From Mycolicibacter hiberniae (GTDB taxonomy: Bacteria; Actinomycetota; Actinomycetes; Mycobacteriales; Mycobacteriaceae), in contig NZ_AP022609.1 in assembly GCF_010729485.1 (NCBI RefSeq), positions 1,674,001 to 1,738,000 of the forward strand: DNA of 64,000 nucleotides, in the 5' to 3' direction. Shown here one piece after another: positions 38,361 to 50,400 of the stretch. A model generated the notes under the pieces. The model saw only the letters and a program-made list of their open reading frames with translations. It was not told where the DNA came from and did not search any database. The position numbers and the translations under genes were made by a program. Within the stretch, counting starts at the first letter, position 1. Each line of letters opens with the position of its first letter.

Positions 38361-40571
38361 ATGATTGCCCTGTCTCCCTCCCGACCGGCGGTAACTCCTG
38401 TCGCGGGATCTGCCGCGGCGCCGGTTTCAACCCCTGGGCCGGCCGCCACGATGGGCACCCGCAAAGCGGGCTTCTACCGTCACGACCTCGACGGTCTGCG
38501 GGGCGTCGCCATCGCCTTGGTCGCGGTGTTCCACGTCTGGTTCGGCCGGGTCTCCGGCGGGGTCGACGTCTTCCTGGCGCTCTCGGGCTTCTTCTTCGGC
38601 GGAAAGCTGCTGCGGGTCGCCCTCAAACCCGGTTCGTCGCTGTCGCCGATCCCCGACCTGATCCGGCTGGTCCGCCGGCTGCTGCCCGCGCTGGTGGTGG
38701 TGCTGGCCGCCTGCGCCGTGCTGACCATCCTCATCCAGCCGCAGACCCGCTGGGAGACCTTCGCCGATCAGAGCCTGGCCAGCCTGGGGTACTACCAGAA
38801 CTGGGAACTGGCGCGCAGCGCCGCGGACTACCTGCAGGCCGGCGAGGCCGTGAGCCCGCTGCAGCACATCTGGTCCATGTCGGTGCAGGGCCAGTTCTAC
38901 CTCAGCTTCCTGCTGCTGGTCTTCGGCTTCGCCTACCTGCTCAGGCGGATGCTGGGCAGCCATCTGCGGGCCGCGTTCGTCGTGTTGATCACCGCGCTGA
39001 CGGTGGCCTCGTTCTGGTATGCGATCGTCGCGCACCAGGCCAACCAGACCCTGGCCTACTACAACAGTTTCGCCCGCGCCTGGGAACTGCTGATCGGCGT
39101 GCTGGCCGGGGCCCTGGTCCCCTACATTCGCTGGCCGATGTGGCTGCGCACCGTGGTCGCCACCGTCGCGCTGGCCGCCATCTTGAGCTGCGGGGCGCTG
39201 ATCGAGGGAGTTCGGGAGTTCCCCGGCCCGTGGGCACTGGTACCGGTGGGTGCCACCGTGGCGTTCATCCTGGCCGGCGCCAACCGGGCCGCCCAGCCGA
39301 GCACCGCCGCCAAACTGGCATGGCCCAACCGGTGGCTGGCCTCGGCGCCGCTGGTGACGCTGGGGTCGATGGCCTACTCGCTGTACCTGTGGCACTGGCC
39401 GCTGCTGATCTTCTGGCTGTCCTACAGCGGGAACCGCGAAGCCGGCCTGCTCGACGGCGCGGTGATCCTGGCGCTGTCGGCGGTGCTGGCCTACCTGACC
39501 ACCCGGTTCGTCGAGGACCCGCTGCGCTATCGCAACCCGGTCGGCGCCGACCCGGCACCGGTGGTGCGGCCCCGCTGGCGCAGGCCTGCGGCCGGCTGGT
39601 GGCGCCGGCCCACCATGGTGCTGGGCTCGACGGTGGTGCTGCTGGGAGTCACGTTGACGGCGACATCGTTCTCCTGGCGTGAGCACGTCACCGTACAGCG
39701 GGCCAGCGGCACCGAACTGGTCAAGCTCAGCAAGGACGACTACCCCGGCGCCCGCGCGCTGCTCAAGCACAAGCGGGTGCCCAAACTGCGGATGCGGCCC
39801 ACCATCCTGGAGGCCAAGAAGGACCTGCCGCGGTCCACCCGGGACGGCTGTATCAGCACCTTCACAAATCCGGACCTGATCAACTGCACCTACGGGGATC
39901 CCGAGGCGACTCGCACCGTCGCGCTCGCCGGCGGATCGCACGCCGAACACTGGCTGCCGGCCCTGGACATCCTCGGCCAGCGGCACCACTTCAAGGTGGT
40001 CACCTACCTCAAGATGGGCTGTCCGCTGTCCACCGAGAAGGTTCCGCTGATCATGGGCAACAACGCGCCCTACCCGCAGTGCTACGACTGGGTGCGCAAG
40101 ACCATGGACAAGCTGATCGCCGACCGGCCGGACTTCGTGTTCACCACCGCCACCCGGCCCTGGAACATCAAGCCGGGCGATGTCATGCCCGCCACCTACA
40201 TCGGGATCTGGAAGCAGCTGTCGGACAACGATATTCCGATCCTCGGCGTGCGCGACACGCCGTGGTTGGTCCGGGACGGGGACCCGTTCAAACCGGCGGA
40301 CTGCCTGGCCTCCGGCGGAGACGCGGAGTCCTGCGGGATCAAACGCTCGGAGGTCCTCGTCGAGCGCAACCCCACCCTGGACTTCGTCGGCAAGTTCCCG
40401 CTGCTCAAGCCGCTGGACCTGTCCGACGCCGTCTGCGACAAGGAAGTCTGCCGCGCCGTCGAGGGCAATGTGCTGGTCTACCACGACTCGCACCACCTGT
40501 CGGCCACCTACATGCGCACCATGACCGGAGAGCTCGGTCGTCAGATGGGCGCGGCCACCGGCTGGTGGTGA
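38361..40571 (+). CDS. OafA-type membrane acyltransferase with SGNH domain
   Basis: The 736-residue protein is an acyltransferase-3. HDLDGLRGVAIALVAVFHVW holds the active-site His, followed by GGVDVFLALSGFFFGG and ten or so membrane helices to about residue 445. An extracytoplasmic SGNH domain fills the C-terminus, with GGSHAEHWLPALD carrying the Ser and HDSHHLSATYM the Asp and His. Family members move acetyl or acyl groups across the membrane onto cell-wall glycans or glycolipids. The acceptor is not readable; in mycobacteria these enzymes modify envelope sugars. It follows ripD and precedes glgX, as in the Rv1566c-Rv1564c order that I recall. The start at ATG 38361 follows TAGATT by 11 nt. 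Confidence 0.92.
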   Translation: MIALSPSRPAVTPVAGSAAAPVSTPGPAATMGTRKAGFYRHDLDGLRGVAIALVAVFHVWFGRVSGGVDVFLALSGFFFGGKLLRVALKPGSSLSPIPDLIRLVRRLLPALVVVLAACAVLTILIQPQTRWETFADQSLASLGYYQNWELARSAADYLQAGEAVSPLQHIWSMSVQGQFYLSFLLLVFGFAYLLRRMLGSHLRAAFVVLITALTVASFWYAIVAHQANQTLAYYNSFARAWELLIGVLAGALVPYIRWPMWLRTVVATVALAAILSCGALIEGVREFPGPWALVPVGATVAFILAGANRAAQPSTAAKLAWPNRWLASAPLVTLGSMAYSLYLWHWPLLIFWLSYSGNREAGLLDGAVILALSAVLAYLTTRFVEDPLRYRNPVGADPAPVVRPRWRRPAAGWWRRPTMVLGSTVVLLGVTLTATSFSWREHVTVQRASGTELVKLSKDDYPGARALLKHKRVPKLRMRPTILEAKKDLPRSTRDGCISTFTNPDLINCTYGDPEATRTVALAGGSHAEHWLPALDILGQRHHFKVVTYLKMGCPLSTEKVPLIMGNNAPYPQCYDWVRKTMDKLIADRPDFVFTTATRPWNIKPGDVMPATYIGIWKQLSDNDIPILGVRDTPWLVRDGDPFKPADCLASGGDAESCGIKRSEVLVERNPTLDFVGKFPLLKPLDLSDAVCDKEVCRAVEGNVLVYHDSHHLSATYMRTMTGELGRQMGAATGWW

Positions 40572-40609
40572 ACCAAGCCGCGCTCGGCGGCGTATGCCGG
40601 GAAAGCGGA

Positions 40610-40615
40610 TAAGGT
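40610..40615 (+). promoter_or_regulatory. Likely -10 element of a leaderless glgX transcript
   Basis: TAAGGT lies 6 nt before the glgX ATG at 40622, and no Shine-Dalgarno sequence is present. Confidence 0.45.
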
Positions 40616-40621
40616 CAAGCG

Positions 40622-42784
<2,163 letters not shown>

Positions 42785-42787
42785 GCT

Positions 42788-44077
42788 TTACAGCAGGTAG
42801 CGGTAGGCCGGTGAGCCGGGCTCGAGCGGCTCGACGTGGATCTCCGAGGTGCGCATGCGCTCCAGCAGCCCGTCGAGATCGGCCGACGACCCCAACTGCA
42901 CCCCGACCAGAGCCTCACCGGTCTCGCGGTTGTTGCGTTTGACGTACTCGAACAGCGTGATGTCGTCGCCGGGCCCGAGGATCTGGTCGAGGAAACGCCG
43001 CAAAGCGCCCGGTTCCTGCGGGAAGTCGACCAGAAAATAGTGCTTGAGGCCCAGGTGCACCAGGGAGCGTTCCAGGATCTCGCCGTACCGCGAGACGTCG
43101 TTGTTGCCGCCGGAGATCAGGCAGACCACCGTCGAGCCGGGCGTGACCTCGGCCTCCAGCAGGCCGGCCACCGACAGGGCTCCCGCGGGTTCGGCGATGA
43201 TCCCCTCGTTCTGGTACAGGTCGAGCATCGCGGTGCAGACCGCGCCTTCGTCGACGGCGGTCACCGACACCATGTCGCCGGCTCCGGACAGCACCGAGAA
43301 GGGCAACGCCCCGGCCCGCCGGACGGCCGCGCCGTCGACGAACTGGTCGACATGATCCAGGCTCACCAGTTCCCCCGCGGCCAGCGCCGCCAACATCGAG
43401 GCGGCGCCGGCCGGTTCCACGCCCAGCACGGCACTGGTGGCGGTCCGCTCCGCCAGGTAGGTGGTGATGCCCGAGATGCATCCACCGCCGCCCACCGGCA
43501 CCACCACCAGATCCGGCTCGCGGCCGAGCTGGTCGAGGATCTCCACCGCGATGGTGCCCTGGCCGGCCATGGTTCGCAGGTCGTCGTAGGGCGGAACCAG
43601 CGTGGCCCCGGTACGAGCCACATCGGCCAGGGCCGCCTCGGCGGCCAGCTCGTAGGTGGCGCCGCCGACGATCAATTCGATGAAGTCGCCGCCGTGGTAG
43701 CGGATGCGGTCCCGCTTCTGCTTGGGGGTTTTGGCCGGCACGTACACCCGGCCGTGCACTCCCAGCGACCGGCAGGCGTAGGCGAAGCCTTGGGCGTGAT
43801 TGCCGGCCGACGAGCACACCACCCCGGCGGCCAGCTCGGCGTCACTGAGCTGGACCAGCAGGTTGTAGGCACCGCGCAGCTTGTAGGAACGCACCGACTG
43901 CAGGTCTTCGCGCTTGAGGTACACGTCGGCACCGGTCAGTGCGGAGAGCCGGTCATTGCGCTGCAGCGGGGTGGCTGCGACCACGCCGCCGATCCGCTCG
44001 GCCGCCGCGTCGATGTCGGCCGCGGTCAACGGACCGGGGCGGGAGCTGGCTCGGCTGCGACGTGGTTCGGCGGACAC
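42788..44077 (-). CDS. ilvA: Threonine dehydratase (biosynthetic)
   Basis: IlvA makes 2-oxobutanoate from threonine for isoleucine synthesis. The 429-residue protein has the PLP lysine in REDLQSVRSYKLRGAY, SAGNHAQGFAY and the phosphate loop VPVGGGGCISG. A short C-terminal ACT-like domain starts near residue 335 (HYFLVDFPQEPGAL), so isoleucine feedback is plausible. The start is GTG 44077. It is convergent with glgX. No T-box or leader peptide is seen upstream. Confidence 0.95.
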   Translation of the reverse strand: MSAEPRRSRASSRPGPLTAADIDAAAERIGGVVAATPLQRNDRLSALTGADVYLKREDLQSVRSYKLRGAYNLLVQLSDAELAAGVVCSSAGNHAQGFAYACRSLGVHGRVYVPAKTPKQKRDRIRYHGGDFIELIVGGATYELAAEAALADVARTGATLVPPYDDLRTMAGQGTIAVEILDQLGREPDLVVVPVGGGGCISGITTYLAERTATSAVLGVEPAGAASMLAALAAGELVSLDHVDQFVDGAAVRRAGALPFSVLSGAGDMVSVTAVDEGAVCTAMLDLYQNEGIIAEPAGALSVAGLLEAEVTPGSTVVCLISGGNNDVSRYGEILERSLVHLGLKHYFLVDFPQEPGALRRFLDQILGPGDDITLFEYVKRNNRETGEALVGVQLGSSADLDGLLERMRTSEIHVEPLEPGSPAYRYLL

Positions 44078-44105
44078 CGCAATATGGTGTCACCCAGCAG
44101 CGGGT

Positions 44106-44543
44106 TCAGCCCACTGGGGTCAGCACGAAAACCGGGATCTGCCGGTCGGTCTTCTCCTGATACTCGGCGTAGTAGGGAAATGCCTCGACGGCACGCTCCC
44201 ACCACCGCGCCTTTTCCTCGCCGAAGACCTCGCGGGCTTCGTAGTCCCCGGTGACCGGCCCGTCCTGCAGCTCGACCCGCGGATTCGCGGCGACGTTGTA
44301 GTACCAGACCGGGTTCTTCGGCGCGCCGCCCAGCGAGGCGACGATGGCGTACTGACCTTCGTGCTCCACCCGCATCAGCGGGATCTTGCGCAGCTTGCCG
44401 GTCTTGGCGCCGACCGTGGTCAGCAACACCACCGGTTTGCCCTTCATCTCGGTGCCCTCGGTTCCACCGGACGCCATGTATTTCTCGGCGTTCGCGCGCG
44501 ACCAATCCAAGGGGCTGGGTGCATATTCTCCGCTCAACGGCAT
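44106..44543 (-). CDS. Deazaflavin-dependent nitroreductase-like protein (Rv1558 type)
   Basis: The 145-residue protein belongs to the F420-dependent Ddn-like family. [20 protein letters not shown] is the cofactor-binding signature (T-x-G-x-K-T-G-x2-R), followed by [20 protein letters not shown], which is characteristic of Ddn-type members. [20 protein letters not shown] lines the C-terminal region. Ddn relatives reduce quinones or nitroimidazoles with F420H2; the native substrate here is unknown. ATG 44543 ([14 protein letters not shown]) fits Rv1558; an ATG three codons upstream is also possible. It lies immediately upstream of ilvA on the same strand. Confidence 0.9.
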   Translation of the reverse strand: MPLSGEYAPSPLDWSRANAEKYMASGGTEGTEMKGKPVVLLTTVGAKTGKLRKIPLMRVEHEGQYAIVASLGGAPKNPVWYYNVAANPRVELQDGPVTGDYEAREVFGEEKARWWERAVEAFPYYAEYQEKTDRQIPVFVLTPVG

Positions 44544-44600
44544 GCGATCCACCCTAACGCCGCGCCGCGGAGTTCGGTTGCCCGAATATTTGGTTGTCAG

Positions 44601-44616
44601 ATACCGTTAACGGTAT
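44601..44616. promoter_or_regulatory. Perfect 16-bp palindrome at the start of a tiny membrane gene
   Basis: ATACCGTTAACGGTAT is a perfect inverted repeat. Its last two bases are the first bases of the ATG at 44615. TACCGT in its left half lies 7 nt before that ATG, a TANNNT -10 for a leaderless mRNA. This looks like an operator for an unidentified dimeric regulator. Confidence 0.6.
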
Positions 44617-44812
44617 GGCAAGCGGGCATTCCAGGGACCAGGTGGCCCTTGCCGGCGTGCCGTGGCCGACCTACAAACTGGTCGCGCTGGCTCTCGGTTT
44701 CCTGGCCCTGGTGATCGTGGGCGCGGTGACCTCCAGCGCCGCCGCCGCCGTGCTGACCGGCGCGGGCGTGTGCACCGTGGCCTGGCTGATGCTGGCTGTT
44801 ACTCAGCAGTGA
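44615..44812 (+). CDS. Small two-helix membrane protein of unknown function
   Basis: The 65-residue product has a short polar head (MASGHSRDQVALAGVPWPTY), then two hydrophobic segments, LVALALGFLALVIVGAVT and a second from about residue 42 to 62. It is too small for an enzyme and no family is recognised. Support comes from the palindrome and -10 box directly before the ATG and from the hydrophobic pattern. It overlaps the 3' end of the convergent enoyl-CoA hydratase gene by 14 bp. An upstream in-frame TTG at 44594 is less likely. Confidence 0.68.
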   Translation: MASGHSRDQVALAGVPWPTYKLVALALGFLALVIVGAVTSSAAAAVLTGAGVCTVAWLMLAVTQQ

Positions 44813-45605
44813 GCCCGCCCCCACGATGGGTGGTCCGTTCCAGATAGGCCGCGGCGGCGGCCCGCGATTCGGGGTCCTGCAGGGCGGTGACCAGCGCATC
44901 GGCGTCGTTCCAGCTGCGCACGGTCCCCACCATGCCCTCCGTCACGGCGTTGACCTGCCTTTTGGTGCCACCGAGGGTGAGTGCGGACTTGCCGGTCAAC
45001 TGGGCAGCCAACGCGTGTACCGCGGCGTCCAGATCGGCCTGCGGCACGAGGCGATTGAGGAATCCGATTTCCTTGGCCTCGGCGGCATCCAGCGGCCGGC
45101 AGGTCATCACCAGTTCCTTGGTGAGCGCGGGACCGATCTCGCGGACCAACCGCGGAATTCCGCCCCAGGCCAGCGGAATGCCCAGGTCCACCTCCGGAAT
45201 CGAGAAGCGCGTGCCCTCGGCCGCCACCCGCAGATCGCAGCACGCCGCCAGCACTACCCCACCGCCCACGCAGTGTCCGTGCAGCCGGGCCACCGTCACC
45301 GCCCGCATCGCTTCGACGGCGTCGGCCATCCGCCGGCCGGCGTCGGCGGCCTCCCGCAGGGCTGCGCCGTCTTGGGCGGCGGCGACGAACGCGGCCAGGT
45401 CGGCCCCGGCGCAGAACGCCCGGCCGGCGCCGGCAACGATCACCACCTTCACCGCCGGCCGGGCGTCGAACCAGTGGGCGGCGGCCACCAACTCCTGCAG
45501 GGTCGCGGGGCTCAGCGGGTTGAGCTGGTCCGGGCGGTTCAGCGTGATCGAGCCGAGCGCGCCGTCTGCCGACACCACCAGCGTGGCGGCCCGCAATGTG
45601 TCCAT
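44799..45605 (-). CDS. Enoyl-CoA hydratase/isomerase family protein
   Basis: The 268-residue crotonase-fold protein shows AGAGRAFCAGADLAAFV with the first oxyanion-hole segment, HGHCVGGGVVLAACCDLRVA with the second, and FSIPEVDLGIPLAWGGIPRL. The canonical hydratase glutamates are only partly readable: one is E in PEVDLG, while the other position looks non-acidic, so isomerase or another crotonase activity is possible. It is divergent from a methyltransferase gene (85 nt apart) with no operon partner to suggest a substrate. Confidence 0.9.
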   Translation of the reverse strand: MDTLRAATLVVSADGALGSITLNRPDQLNPLSPATLQELVAAAHWFDARPAVKVVIVAGAGRAFCAGADLAAFVAAAQDGAALREAADAGRRMADAVEAMRAVTVARLHGHCVGGGVVLAACCDLRVAAEGTRFSIPEVDLGIPLAWGGIPRLVREIGPALTKELVMTCRPLDAAEAKEIGFLNRLVPQADLDAAVHALAAQLTGKSALTLGGTKRQVNAVTEGMVGTVRSWNDADALVTALQDPESRAAAAAYLERTTHRGGGLTAE

Positions 45606-45678
45606 GCCGTCGAAGTTAGCGCCGCCGCGGGGCCCGGGCGCGACATTGCCCTTACGTATCCCGGCGGTGGGTATCGCT

Positions 45679-45684
45679 TACGGT
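45679..45684 (+). promoter_or_regulatory. Likely -10 element of a leaderless methyltransferase transcript
   Basis: TACGGT lies 6 nt before the ATG at 45691 and no ribosome-binding site is present. Confidence 0.45.
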
Positions 45685-45690
45685 GGGGCC

Positions 45691-46524
45691 ATGCCGATAA
45701 CCGTCTCCGAGTTCAGCCCGGTGGAGCAGACAGCGTTCCTGACCGCCTCGGCGCGTGCACTGGACTGCCGGGCCGCCGCCCCGATCCTGGGTGATGCGTT
45801 CTCCGAGCGGGTTGTGGGGCAGATCGACTACGACTTCGCCGCGTTGCGGATTCCGCCCAGCGTGGTGCGCCAGACGGCGCTGCGGGCCAAGATGCTCGAC
45901 GAGCGGGTCCGTCGGTACACCGCTGCCCACCCCGACGCGGTCGTGGTCGACGTGGGCGCCGGGCTCAACGAACCGTTGGCCCGGGTGCAGCCGCCGGCCG
46001 GCGTGGACTGGTACAGCATCGACCTGCCGCGGGTGATCGCGCTGCGCAACGAAATCGTGCCGGCGCAGCCGGGCGAGCACGCCGTGGCCGCCGACCTGAC
46101 CGGCGAGGACTGGGCGGCGGGCATCCCGGCGGGACGGCCCACCATGGTGATCGCCGACGGATTGTTCGCATTCCTCACCGAGCCGCAGGTGATCGCGCTG
46201 ATCGGCCAGGTGGTCGACCACTTCGGCAGCGGCGAGCTGGCGTTCAACGACTACGGCCGGGTCGGGGCACTCAGCTCGCTGGGCATGCGGCTGGCACCGC
46301 GCGGAATGTTCACTCTGCTGCGCCAGGTGTGGGCCAATCCCGGCTTCACCGATCCGCGGACTCCCCAGCGGTGGGAGCCGCGCCTGCGCCTGGTCGAGCA
46401 GGCCTGCTTGGCACATGCAGCCGAGGTGGATTCGTTTCCCGAGCCCGCCCGCACCCTGACCCGGCTGGCCGGGCGGTTCAAGTCCGCCGCCGGCCGGGCA
46501 CGGGTGCTGCGCTACAAGTTCTGA
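45691..46524 (+). CDS. LCMT-family SAM-dependent methyltransferase
   Basis: The 277-residue protein has a class I methyltransferase fold of the leucine-carboxyl/polyketide O-methyltransferase type. VVVDVGAGLNEPLARV is the SAM-binding loop, DWYSIDLPRVIALRNEIV the acidic loop region, and MVIADGLFAFL the post-IV motif. N-terminal SVVRQTALRAKMLDERV is the usual family cap. The acceptor is unknown; relatives methylate small molecules or polyketides. It stands alone between a crotonase and a secreted protein. Confidence 0.87.
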   Translation: MPITVSEFSPVEQTAFLTASARALDCRAAAPILGDAFSERVVGQIDYDFAALRIPPSVVRQTALRAKMLDERVRRYTAAHPDAVVVDVGAGLNEPLARVQPPAGVDWYSIDLPRVIALRNEIVPAQPGEHAVAADLTGEDWAAGIPAGRPTMVIADGLFAFLTEPQVIALIGQVVDHFGSGELAFNDYGRVGALSSLGMRLAPRGMFTLLRQVWANPGFTDPRTPQRWEPRLRLVEQACLAHAAEVDSFPEPARTLTRLAGRFKSAAGRARVLRYKF

Positions 46525-46534
46525 GCAGGGCGTT

Positions 46535-47257
46535 CTAGAACGTCGCCAGCGACGAGCCGAGGTAATCGCCCGGGTCGAAATCGAGGTCGGTGAACGGATC
46601 CGCCGGGATCAGATAGTCCGGCACCTCGGGCACCCACGGGTGGAAGAGACTGTTCCACAGGAACAGGTCGTCGTCGCCGATCGACAGGTAGGCCGCGGAG
46701 GCGAAGTTGATGGGGTCGGTCACCACGGTGTAGCCGAAGTCGCCGGCGGACATCACCCAGTAGTTCAGGTCGTGCGGACCCACGCCGTTGATGGTCAAGT
46801 TGGTGAAGTCACCGATGTTGATCTGGTAGATCGAGCTTCCGGACAGGTAGCCGTAATCGCCCAGCACACCCAGGTCGAAGCCCTCGGGCAGGTCAGGGCT
46901 GGTGACGAAGTCGCCGAACTGATAGGCCGAGGTGGAGTAGAAGACGTTCCAGAAGTCCTCGATCTTGATGGTGTAGGTCCCCACATCGATCGCGTTCTCA
47001 CCGTCGGTGTAGGAGATGGTGTAGGGCTGGTCGCCCTTCCAGTCGGTGATGAACGGACGCACGCCCTGGTAGGTCCAGTCGCCGTCGCGCAGGTCACCCA
47101 TCACCATGCAGACGGCCTCGTTGCACGTCTCATAGGTCCCTCCGTCGAGGAACGGGTCGCCCGCCGCCGTAGCGGTCGCCGTCGGAAGGATCAGTGCGGC
47201 GAACACGGCCGCAGCGCCTATCCCGAGCAGGTTGAGAAGACGACCCGAACCACCCAT
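46535..47257 (-). CDS. Acidic, aromatic-rich secreted protein of unknown function
   Basis: The 240-residue precursor has a signal peptide (hydrophobic residues 8-24, cleavage probably after ATATAA). The mature part is strongly acidic and rich in Tyr, Phe, Asp and Gly, with one likely disulfide (ETCNEAVCMV). Beta-rich repeats such as YTISYTDGENAIDVGTYTI suggest a beta sandwich. The C-terminus repeats Asp-rich motifs (DPFTDLDFDPGDYLG). No catalytic motif is recognised. GGGAGG sits 6 nt before the ATG, and the 230-bp spacer upstream is unusually AT-rich. Its position next to dnaE1 seems incidental. Confidence 0.8.
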   Translation of the reverse strand: MGGSGRLLNLLGIGAAAVFAALILPTATATAAGDPFLDGGTYETCNEAVCMVMGDLRDGDWTYQGVRPFITDWKGDQPYTISYTDGENAIDVGTYTIKIEDFWNVFYSTSAYQFGDFVTSPDLPEGFDLGVLGDYGYLSGSSIYQINIGDFTNLTINGVGPHDLNYWVMSAGDFGYTVVTDPINFASAAYLSIGDDDLFLWNSLFHPWVPEVPDYLIPADPFTDLDFDPGDYLGSSLATF

Positions 47258-47487
47258 GAGGACCTCCCTGTGCGCTCATACCGGCCTGCGACTCGACAAG
47301 CGTTGTACGTTACGATTGTGTTACAGCATTGACATCCTATGCTAATACCACTCTTGGGTAAAGCATCAAATTTCCTCACAGCCGGGGACTTTCCGGCCAG
47401 CACATGCCAGACCCGCCGGCTGTCCGCCGGCAGGCGTGCGCGCCGGGCAGGGCTGCGCGCCCCGCTACCGCCGTTGCGCCGTGCCGG
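47258..47487. other. AT-rich promoter region between the secreted gene and dnaE1 end
   Basis: The 230-bp spacer holds no gene. Positions about 47300-47390 are clearly AT-richer than the surroundings. Minus-strand hexamers resembling -10 elements (TAGCAT, TATTAG, TATGAG) occur within it, so it probably contains the promoter of the secreted protein. A GCCGGC repeat near 47415 could pair but has no U-tract. Confidence 0.5.
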
Positions 47488-50400
47488 TCAGCCGCCCAGG
47501 CAACCGGGGCCCAGCAGCGCCTTGAGATCACCCATCAGCGCCGAGGACGGCGTCACCCGCAGCGACGGATCCAGCTCCAGTACGGTGATGCGCTCGCCGC
47601 TGATCAGCCGCAGTTGTACCTGCGCCGTGCCGGGATGCCGGGTCAGCACCTGCTTGAGCGCGCTGACTTTGTCCAGGGTGCACTGCCGCGTGGGAAGGCT
47701 CACCGCCAGCGGACGATCCGGAGCATTGGCGGTGAAGTCCGGCACCACCAGCTCATTGGCGATCAGCGAGATCCGGTCGTCGCGGATGTTCACCTTGCCG
47801 CTGACCAGCACCACCGCGTCGTCGGCGACCTCGGCCCCGTAAGCGGAGTAGGTCTGCGGAAAGAACATCACCTCGATGCCGCCGGTAAGATCCTCCAATT
47901 GCGCTGAGGCCCAGGGCAGTCCGTTCTTGTTGACGCGGCGGTTCACCGAGGCCAGGATGCCGCCGACCCGCACCTGGGTATCGGCGGCGACGTCCCCCTC
48001 CAGGATGGCCGGGATCTGGGTGTCGACCTGGGCGGCCAGCAGGTGCGCGATGCCGTTGAGCGGGTGACCCGAGACGTAGAGTCCGAGCATCTCCCGCTCC
48101 AGCGCCAGCTTGTGCTTGTCCGGCCACTCCTCGTCGGGCACCTTGATACCGAAAACGGCGTCGGCGCCGGTGTTTTCGCCGTCTCCCCCACCGAACAGGT
48201 CGAACTGCCCCACCGCCTCAGCCTTTTTGGTGCCCAGCACCGAGTCCACCGCGTCGGTGTGGACCAGGAACAGGCCCTTGCGGGGGTGCCCCAGCGAGTC
48301 GAAGGCCCCGGCCTTGATCAAGGACTCGGTGACCTTCTTGTTGCACGCCGCGATATCGATCTTGTTCAGGTAATCCGAGAAATCGGTGAAGCGGCCCTTG
48401 TGAGTCCGGGTCGCGATCAGGGAGCTGACGACGTTGGCGCCGACGTTGCGCACCGCACCCAGCCCGTAGCGGATGTCCTCGCCCACCGAGGCGAAATTCA
48501 GCTCGGACTCGTTGACGTCCGGCGGCAGCACGGTGATTCCCAGCCGCCGGCAGTCGGCCAGGTAGACCGCGGCCTTGTCCTTGTCGTCACCGACCGACGT
48601 CAGCAGGCCCGCCATGTATTCGGCCGGGTAGTTGGCCTTGAGGTACGCCGTCCAGTACGACACCAGACCGTAACCGGCGGCGTGCGACTTGTTGAACGCG
48701 TAACCGGCGAACGGGAGGATGGTGTCCCACAGCGCCTTGACCGCGCGCTCGGAGAACCCGTTGGCCGTCATGCCCTCGTAGAAACCTTTGTATTCGGCTT
48801 CGAGCACTTCAAGTTTCTTCTTGCCCATGGCTTTACGCAGCGCGTCGGCCTTGCCCATGGTGTAGGACGCCACCTTCTGGGCGATGAACATGATCTGCTC
48901 TTGGTAGACGATCAGACCGTAGGTCTCCGAGAGGATGTCGCGCAGCGGCTCCTCGAGCTCGGGGTGAATGGGTTTGACGGCCTGGCGGTTGTTCTTGCGG
49001 TCGGCGTAGTCGTTGTGGGCGTTCATGCCCATGGGGCCGGGCCGGTACAGCGCCAGTACCGCGACGATGTCGTTGAACTCGGTGGGCTGCATGCGGCGCA
49101 GCAGGTCACGCATCGGGCCGCCGTCGAGCTGGAACACCCCCAGGGTGTCGCCACGGCCCAACAGCTCGTAGGTGGCCGGATCGTCGAACGGCAAGGTGTC
49201 CAGGTCCAGATCGATACCCCGGTTGGCCTTGATGTTCTCCAGGCAGTCACCGATGATCGTCAGGTTGCGCAGGCCCAGGAAGTCCATCTTCAGCAGGCCG
49301 ATTTCTTCACACGACGGGTAGTCCCAGCCGGTGATGATGGCGCCGTCCTGCGGCCGCTTCCACAACGGGATGGCCTCGATCAGCGGCTCGGAGCTCATGA
49401 TGACCGCGCAGGCGTGCACCCCGGCGTTGCGGACCAGGCCCTCCAGGCCGCGCGCCGTCTCGTAGATGGTGCGCACGTCGGGGTCGGTGTCGATCAGCCC
49501 GCGAACCTCGGCGGCCTCTTTGTACCGCTCGTGGTTCGGGTCGGTGATGCCCGACAACGGAATGTCCTTGGCCATGATCGGCGGAGGCAGCGCCTTGGTG
49601 ATGCGGTCGGCAATCGCATAACCCGGCTGGCCGTAATTCACGCGCGCCGAGTCCTTCAGCGCAGCTTTGGTTTTAATGGTTCCGAAGGTGATCACCTGGG
49701 CCACCCGGTCACTGCCCCACCGTTCGGCGGCATAGCGCACCATCTCGCCGCGGCGACGGTCGTCGAAGTCGATGTCGATATCAGGGGCCGACGGCCGTTC
49801 CGGGTTGAGGAACCGTTCGAAGAGCAGCCCATGCGGAATCGGGTCGATGTTGGTGATGCCCAGCGAATAGGCCACCAGTGACCCGGCCGCCGATCCGCGG
49901 CCCGGGCCCACCCGGATGTTGATCGAGCGCGCGTAGTTGATCAGGTCCGCCACGATCAGGAAGTACGACGGAAAGCCCTTGCCGCAGATGACGTCGATCT
50001 CGTAGGACGCCCGATCGGTGTACTCCTGCGGTACGCCGGCCGGGAACCGGCGCTGCAGACCGGCCTGCACCTCATGCCGCAGCCAGGAACCCTGGTCATG
50101 GCCCTCGGGAACCGGGAACACCGGCATCCGGTCGCGCGGGGCCCAGACGTCGGCGTAGGACTGCACGCGCTCGGCGATCAGCAGGGTGGAGTCACAGGCC
50201 TCGGGCAGCTCGTGGTCCCACAGCGCGCGCATCTCGGCGGCCGACTTCAGGTAGTAGCCGTCGCCGTCGAACTTGAACCGGGTGGGATCCGACAGGGTCT
50301 TTCCGGTCTGGACGCACAGCAGGGCTTCGTGGTTGCTGGCGGCCTCGCGGGTGACGTAGTGGCAGTCGTTGGTGGCCAGCGTCGGAATGCCGAGTTTGCG

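Noticed and set aside
47395..47420. GCCGGC repeat as a terminator for the secreted protein or dnaE1
   Set aside because: GCCGGC is self-complementary and common in this GC range, no U-tract follows, and both flanking genes are on the minus strand.
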